Source: Pratylenchus scribneri (Eukaryota; Nematoda; Chromadorea; Rhabditida; Pratylenchidae). Taken from it: a stretch of 64,000 nt of DNA. Below are positions 59,957 to 64,000 of this stretch, in pieces. The translations under genes were made by a program, and so were the position numbers. The notes below the pieces were generated by a model. The model had not been told where the DNA came from. It searched no databases and saw nothing but the letters and a program-made list of their open reading frames with translations. How positions within the stretch are numbered: position 1 is the first letter of the stretch; each line of letters begins with the position of its first letter. The DNA lies in NCBI GenBank assembly GCA_030063045.1, contig JAQSEB010000115.1, positions 496,001 to 560,000 of the forward strand, given 5' to 3'.

Positions 59957-60197
59957 TATCGAAAGTTGTGAAGATACAGCAGCTCTAAACTTCAATTAAA
60001 ATGATTGTTTTCATAATCAGCAATATTAATGAAATATATAACATAAAACTTTTAAAATAAACTTGTTAATACATAGCTTTATTAAAAGTAAATCAGGCGA
60101 GGCTGTTGAATATAAATGATGAAAGAGAATAATGTCAACAAATAAACATGTATAATTTATCAATTTTTCTTGAGGTTAAATGGCAGAAAAATCATCT

Positions 60198-60693
60198 TTA
60201 TTCATCCACCTCTTCTTCCGAACATTCATCATCATCTTCTTCTTCTGATGTTGATGGAAACATGTCATCTGCACTTTTTTCGTCGTTTGCTTCTACCCTT
60301 CGACTGGTCAATGTTTTTGCTTCGTCGGCAAATTTGTCTGGCCATTGCTCCTTTTTTATAAGATAAGCGATGTTGTCGGTGTCCAAAACATGCACAATTT
60401 CAGCTCGAACCTTGTCCCCTTCTTCGATAGGTCTCAGAATAACGAAATTGCCTCGACGGACCCATAGCGTCCTCCGAAATTTAGATGGCATACTTCTAAA
60501 AAATAGATTTTTTAATACCTAATTTAGTTTTAATTTCTTACACAAGGAAATTGTCATCATTGTCGGTTAAAACTTCATGAAGATTGTTTCCACGAGAGGA
60601 AATAATTTTGGCAATAAAATTCCCCTTTTCCAGCTCCACATTTTGATGCACAAGTTGGGTTGTCACGTATTTCTTCCGAGTACTTTTTGACAT
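60198..60693 (-). CDS. EIF1AD: EIF1AD, eIF1A-domain protein
   Basis: Exons (minus, 5' to 3'): 60542-60693, 60198-60495 (149 aa). An S1/OB fold of eIF1A type: NFIAKIISSRGNNLHEVLTD, MPSKFRRTLWVRRGNFVILR, EEGDKVRAEIVHVLDTDNIA. A C-terminal acidic tail follows (STSEEEDDDECSEEEVDE). Length and tail fit EIF1AD, a nuclear or pre-40S-associated relative of eIF1A, rather than eIF1A itself. Confidence 0.9.
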
Positions 60694-61156
60694 TGATTTT
60701 GATGTTCAAGCATAAATAAGAAAGGAGAAATTTAGTTGTAATAATAAACAATCAAATCACTTTTGATCTGAAATTTGAATAAGAAAAATTATTGATTTTA
60801 TTATTTGTATTGATTTGATTGATGCATTGATCTTTCTTTGATCATAATGACATCATATCTTGTAATCAAATTATATTTTTTTATCATGTTTACTTAAACT
60901 TATAATCGTTTTAATCAAAATCAAATCAACCAATACTTTTAGACGTATAATTTTTTTTTACTACTATTTGCTTATGCGAAATGCGAATGCGAATATGTTT
61001 CTACTAGAGTTGTGCTTTTGGGTTTTTTAAGCCCTCATTCTTTATAGCCTAGCTTTACCCTTTAGCCCCACCGCCACCCTACATTTACTTAATATACTAA
61101 TATGATTTAATTCATTTTTATACAATTAAATAGATTAAATTTAATTAAAATAAAAA
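60694..61156. other. Divergent promoter region between EIF1AD and eRF3
   Basis: About 460 nt, AT-rich except for a C-rich patch (gccccaccgccaccc, 61063-61077). If eRF3 has a missing upstream exon it would be expected here; I do not see one. Confidence 0.45.
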
Positions 61157-62837
61157 ATGGCCAACAACAATGATCCAACAACCGAAATCAGAAAAGAGCA
61201 CATAAATATTGTTTTTATCGGCCATGTTGATGCTGGAAAATCAACAATCGGTGGCCAATTGATGAAATTGACTGGAATGGTCGATCAAAGGACTCTGGAA
61301 AAATATGAAAAAGAAGCGAAAGAAAAAGGGCGCGAGAGTTGGTACTTGTCCTGGGCATTAGACACAAGTTAGTTAAACCAAAAATAATTTAAATAAAATT
61401 AACTAAAACAGATGAGGAAGAACGAGACAAAGGCAAAACTGTTGAATGTGGGAGAGCCTATTTTGAGACAGAAAAGAAGCATTTTGCAATTTTGGATGCA
61501 CCCGGACACAAATCATTCGTTCCAAACATGATTTCGGGTGCAGCACAAGCCGATATTGCAGTTTTGGTACTCTCTTTATAAGCTACTTCTAACAAATCGA
61601 TGGATTTTTTAAGGTGATTAGTGCGCGAAGAGGCGAATTCGAAACTGGATTTGATAGGTTGGCTAAATAATCTATAAAAAGATTATCATATATAGAAACA
61701 ATTTACGCAAAAATTAAATTTGATATTTATTCACAATTCTTTCAGAGGAGGACAAACCCGTGAACATGCTATGTTGGCCAAAACCATTGGTGTCAAGCAT
61801 CTTATCATATTGGTCAACAAAATGGATGATCCAACAGTGAATTGGGAGCAGAAAAGATACGAAGAAATTCAAGAGAAGCTGACACCTTATCTGAGAAAAT
61901 GCGGGTTTAATCCGAAGAATGACATTTTCTACATGCCTTGCTCTGGGTTGACCGGTGCATTTCTCAAAGAACGGCCATCATCAGAAGAATGTTCATGGTA
62001 TACTGGCTATTGCTTCTTGGATTACATCGACTCTTTGCCGCTGATAAAACGAGATTTGGATGGACCAACCAGAGCAATTATTGCAAATAAATTTTCGGTT
62101 TGTTAATTTTTAGTGTGTAGAATTAATAAATTATTAATTTATAGGATATGGGCACAATTGTGGTCGGAAAATTGGAATCAGGAATTATTGCAAAAGGCCA
62201 AACTCTTCTGGTGATGCCAAACAGAGTCTCCATCCAAGTGGTTTGATTCATCAAAAAATTTGATTAATTCACAAATTTGTTTTATTAGCTAATTTGCATG
62301 GTAAATGATTGTGAAACGGAGCAAGTTTGCGCTGGTGACAGTTTTCAATTGAAATTAAAAGGCATCGAGGACACCGATATACAGCCTGGATTCATTCTTT
62401 GCGCACCGGACAAACCGTGCTCAGTTGGACGAGTGTTCGATGCCGAAGTATTTTTTATTTTACTTTATTAATTTAATAAATTATTTGTTAGGTTGTAATC
62501 TTGGATTATAAATCAATCATCACTTCCGGCTTTACCTGTGTTTTGCACATCCACGAGGCAATTGAGGAGGTCACGGTTAAGGTAAAATAGCTGAACATAA
62601 ACTTAAGTTTATCATTGATTTTTTTAGAATGTGATTTGCACAATTGACAAAAAGGATCCAAGCAATAAGAAACGCGTGAAATTCATCAAACAAGATGATA
62701 AGTGCATTCTCAGGCTCGAATCGAACGAACAATTTTGCATGGATTTATTCAAGAATTTCCCACAAATGGGCCGTTTTATGTTGCGAGATGAGGGCAAAAC
62801 TATCGCTATTGGGAAAATCGTCAAAATTATTGAATAA
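61157..62837 (+). CDS. erfa-3: Eukaryotic release factor 3 (eRF3/GSPT), short form
   Basis: Exons: 61157-61367, 61412-61566, 61614-61657, 61746-62097, 62145-62240, 62289-62447, 62492-62581, 62628-62837 (438 aa). GTPase motifs: GHVDAGKST (G1), DKGKTVECG (G2), LDAPGHKSF (G3), NKMDDP (G4), CSGLTGA (G5). Two beta-barrel domains follow, ending [20 protein letters not shown]. Wording such as YLSWALDTN and [20 protein letters not shown] marks eRF3 rather than eEF1A or Hbs1. It works with eRF1 in GTP-dependent termination. The variable N-terminal region of other animals (about 140-200 residues, with the poly(A)-binding-protein motif) is absent: only ten residues precede [12 protein letters not shown]. 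Confidence 0.93.
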
Positions 62838-63117
62838 ATTGGATATTGATTGGCACTTTCTGGGAATACCCTTCGCATCAATTAATTCACTCCTCCTCCT
62901 TTCCCTCTCATCACAATATTGTTGCGTTTTAATATATTCAATCTTTCCGCTTATTCTGTTTTTCAATGTTTTATTTATCAGAATAAAAATGAAATAAATT
63001 AATTGATTCAAAATTGACCATAAATTACTAACAAATGAGAAAATTACAAAAGGACGAGTAAAAGAGATCGGTAGAAATAAAAAATTGAACAATATGAATT
63101 TTCTCATCCGTAATCAA
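62838..63117. other. Convergent intergenic region
   Basis: 280 nt between eRF3 and BUB3 3' ends. Nothing else seen. Confidence 0.5.
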
Positions 63118-64000
63118 TTATTTTGGCCGAACTTCAATATCGGTCATCTTTCGTAAGGCCAAAGCACTTTCCGGAATTGGTGTTGGATCGTTTTCCTCTT
63201 CGAACATGTATGTGGAAGCGATGGCCAACATGGCTCCATCCGGCGAAAAAGATAAGCTGACAATTGAAGTAGGAAATCTTAAAAAAAGACAATTTAATAA
63301 AGATTATGGATAATAAAGACTTTCGGAATTGACAGAGCCTTTTACGATTGAACGGGTCCCACATATTCACTATGGCATCACTTCCGCCGGTAGCAAATGT
63401 TCGGTATCCAGGATGAAAAGCGATGGCATTAACCGGATAAATCAGCTCGCCCATTTCATCTTTGACTCGATGGCATTTGAACGCATACTGAATATATTTG
63501 TTGGCGATATAAATTTGTTTATGAGAACCTTTCCCTTTTGTATTTCCGGATTCGTTTCGAAATATTCAACCGCAACTCGGCCTTCAATGGAGGAAAGAAT
63601 GAATGCCTCACCAGATGGGAAGCATTTGATTGAACGAGTTTGAAACTTAATTAAAAATTATTATTAGTGGAAAAATTTGGTATGGATAAATAATTTTTCA
63701 TGATACCTTCAATGGTGATTCACGTGTTTGGAGTGGTGCTTTCATGCTCCTTACATCCCATACCAGCACGCGCCTATCTTTTGTGCCAACCACCGCCCGA
63801 TTGTCAACCACATCCAATGCATATATTTTGTCCCCGCATTCCATTGCACCAACAGGCATCAAGGCACGAATGTCCCAAAGCTGGATTTCGGAATATTTTG
63901 TGATTTAATTAGTAATATTTACCTTGAGTAGATTATCCCATCCCCCGGTAACTGTGACACGCATTGTACTACAAAATTCCATGCAACGGACGGCAGCTGT
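63118..64000 (-). CDS. bub-3: BUB3 spindle-checkpoint WD40 protein (5' part outside window)
   Basis: Exons (minus, 5' to 3'): 63923-64000 (continues above 64000), 63707-63880, 63529-63645, 63321-63487, 63118-63277. WD repeats are visible: MEFCSTMRVTVTGGWDNLLK, LWDIR...RRVLVWDVRSM, GYRTFATGGSDAIVNMWDPF. BUB3-specific segments are SSIEGRVAVEYFE, YAFKCHRVKDEMGELIYPVN, and the end FPTSIVSLSFSPDGAMLAIA...MTDIEVRPK. BUB3 recruits BUB1 and BUBR1 to phosphorylated MELT repeats of KNL1 at kinetochores. Introns are 41-61 nt. Confidence 0.93.

Overview
This window is nuclear DNA from a nematode. It is AT-rich, the genes are broken up by very short introns (commonly 41-60 nt, GT...tttYAG), and both strands are densely used. 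Nematode-typical genes are present: a ground-like (GRL) secreted protein, two divergent tau-tubulin/casein-kinase-1-like kinases, a CRM-1/CRIM1 protein, an AQP11/12-type aquaporin and an EPG-4 homologue. A tylenchid (plant-parasite clade) source is plausible from general character, but I cannot fix the genus from sequence alone. All gene models below were spliced by eye. Exon lists are given and reading phase was checked across junctions.

Layout. 1-687 (-): 3' part of a kinase continuing off the window. 1.2-5.6 kb (+): EI24/EPG-4 and a mitochondrial ABCB10-type ABC half-transporter. 5.9-9.5 kb (+): Arp2, carrying a roughly 970-bp inverted-repeat element in one intron. 9.5-10.4 kb: tRNA-like relic and a 90-bp satellite. 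10.9-13.4 kb (-): Pellino. 13.6-17.3 kb (-): an unrecognised coiled-coil protein downstream of GID8. 17.7-21.8 kb (+): an aquaporin whose roughly 3-kb first intron holds a transposon-like element and a complete same-strand GIY-YIG/zinc-finger gene. 22.1-22.9 kb (+): NUDT14-type Nudix hydrolase. 23.3-24.5 kb (-): single-pass membrane protein with repeated YEN motifs. 24.8-26.9 kb (-): acetyl-CoA hydrolase/CoA-transferase. 27.5-28.9 kb (-): RhoGAP. 29.4-31.5 kb (-): poly(A) polymerase. 31.8-33.7 kb: large inverted array of a short repeat. 33.8-35.5 kb (-): CRIM1-like. 35.5-38.8 kb: gene desert. 38.8-41.1 kb (-): annexin. 42.3-45.5 kb (-): repeat-bearing membrane protein, PTH2, COX16 and a small secreted protein. 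46.0-48.0 kb (-): ATF4-like bZIP. 49.8-50.6 kb (+): unknown basic protein. 51.1-53.1 kb (+): CoREST. 53.3-55.3 kb (-): GRL protein. 55.7-57.3 kb (-): kinase-dead CK1-like protein. 57.9-58.6 kb (+): MRPL11. 59.1-60.7 kb (-): CHP1 and EIF1AD. 61.2-62.8 kb (+): eRF3. 63.1-64.0 kb (-): BUB3, partial.

Most genes are housekeeping and do not form one pathway. Close same-strand pairs that could be co-transcribed are GID8 with the coiled-coil gene, COX16 with PTH2, and EIF1AD with CHP1 (gaps of about 150-245 nt).

I found no operon-like new system. The most interesting signals are structural: a gene nested on the same strand inside an aquaporin intron beside a transposon; a terminal-inverted-repeat element whose target duplication recreated the splice acceptor of Arp2; a scar at 50.65-51.0 kb matching both flanks of the dead-kinase locus without the kinase; several small inverted-repeat element families in introns; and a roughly 1.9-kb palindromic array. 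Protein-level oddities include a kinase lacking the catalytic Asp, a kinase with a Ser in place of the HRD His and a possible frameshift, a GIY-YIG/C2H2 fusion, and tandem YEN exons.
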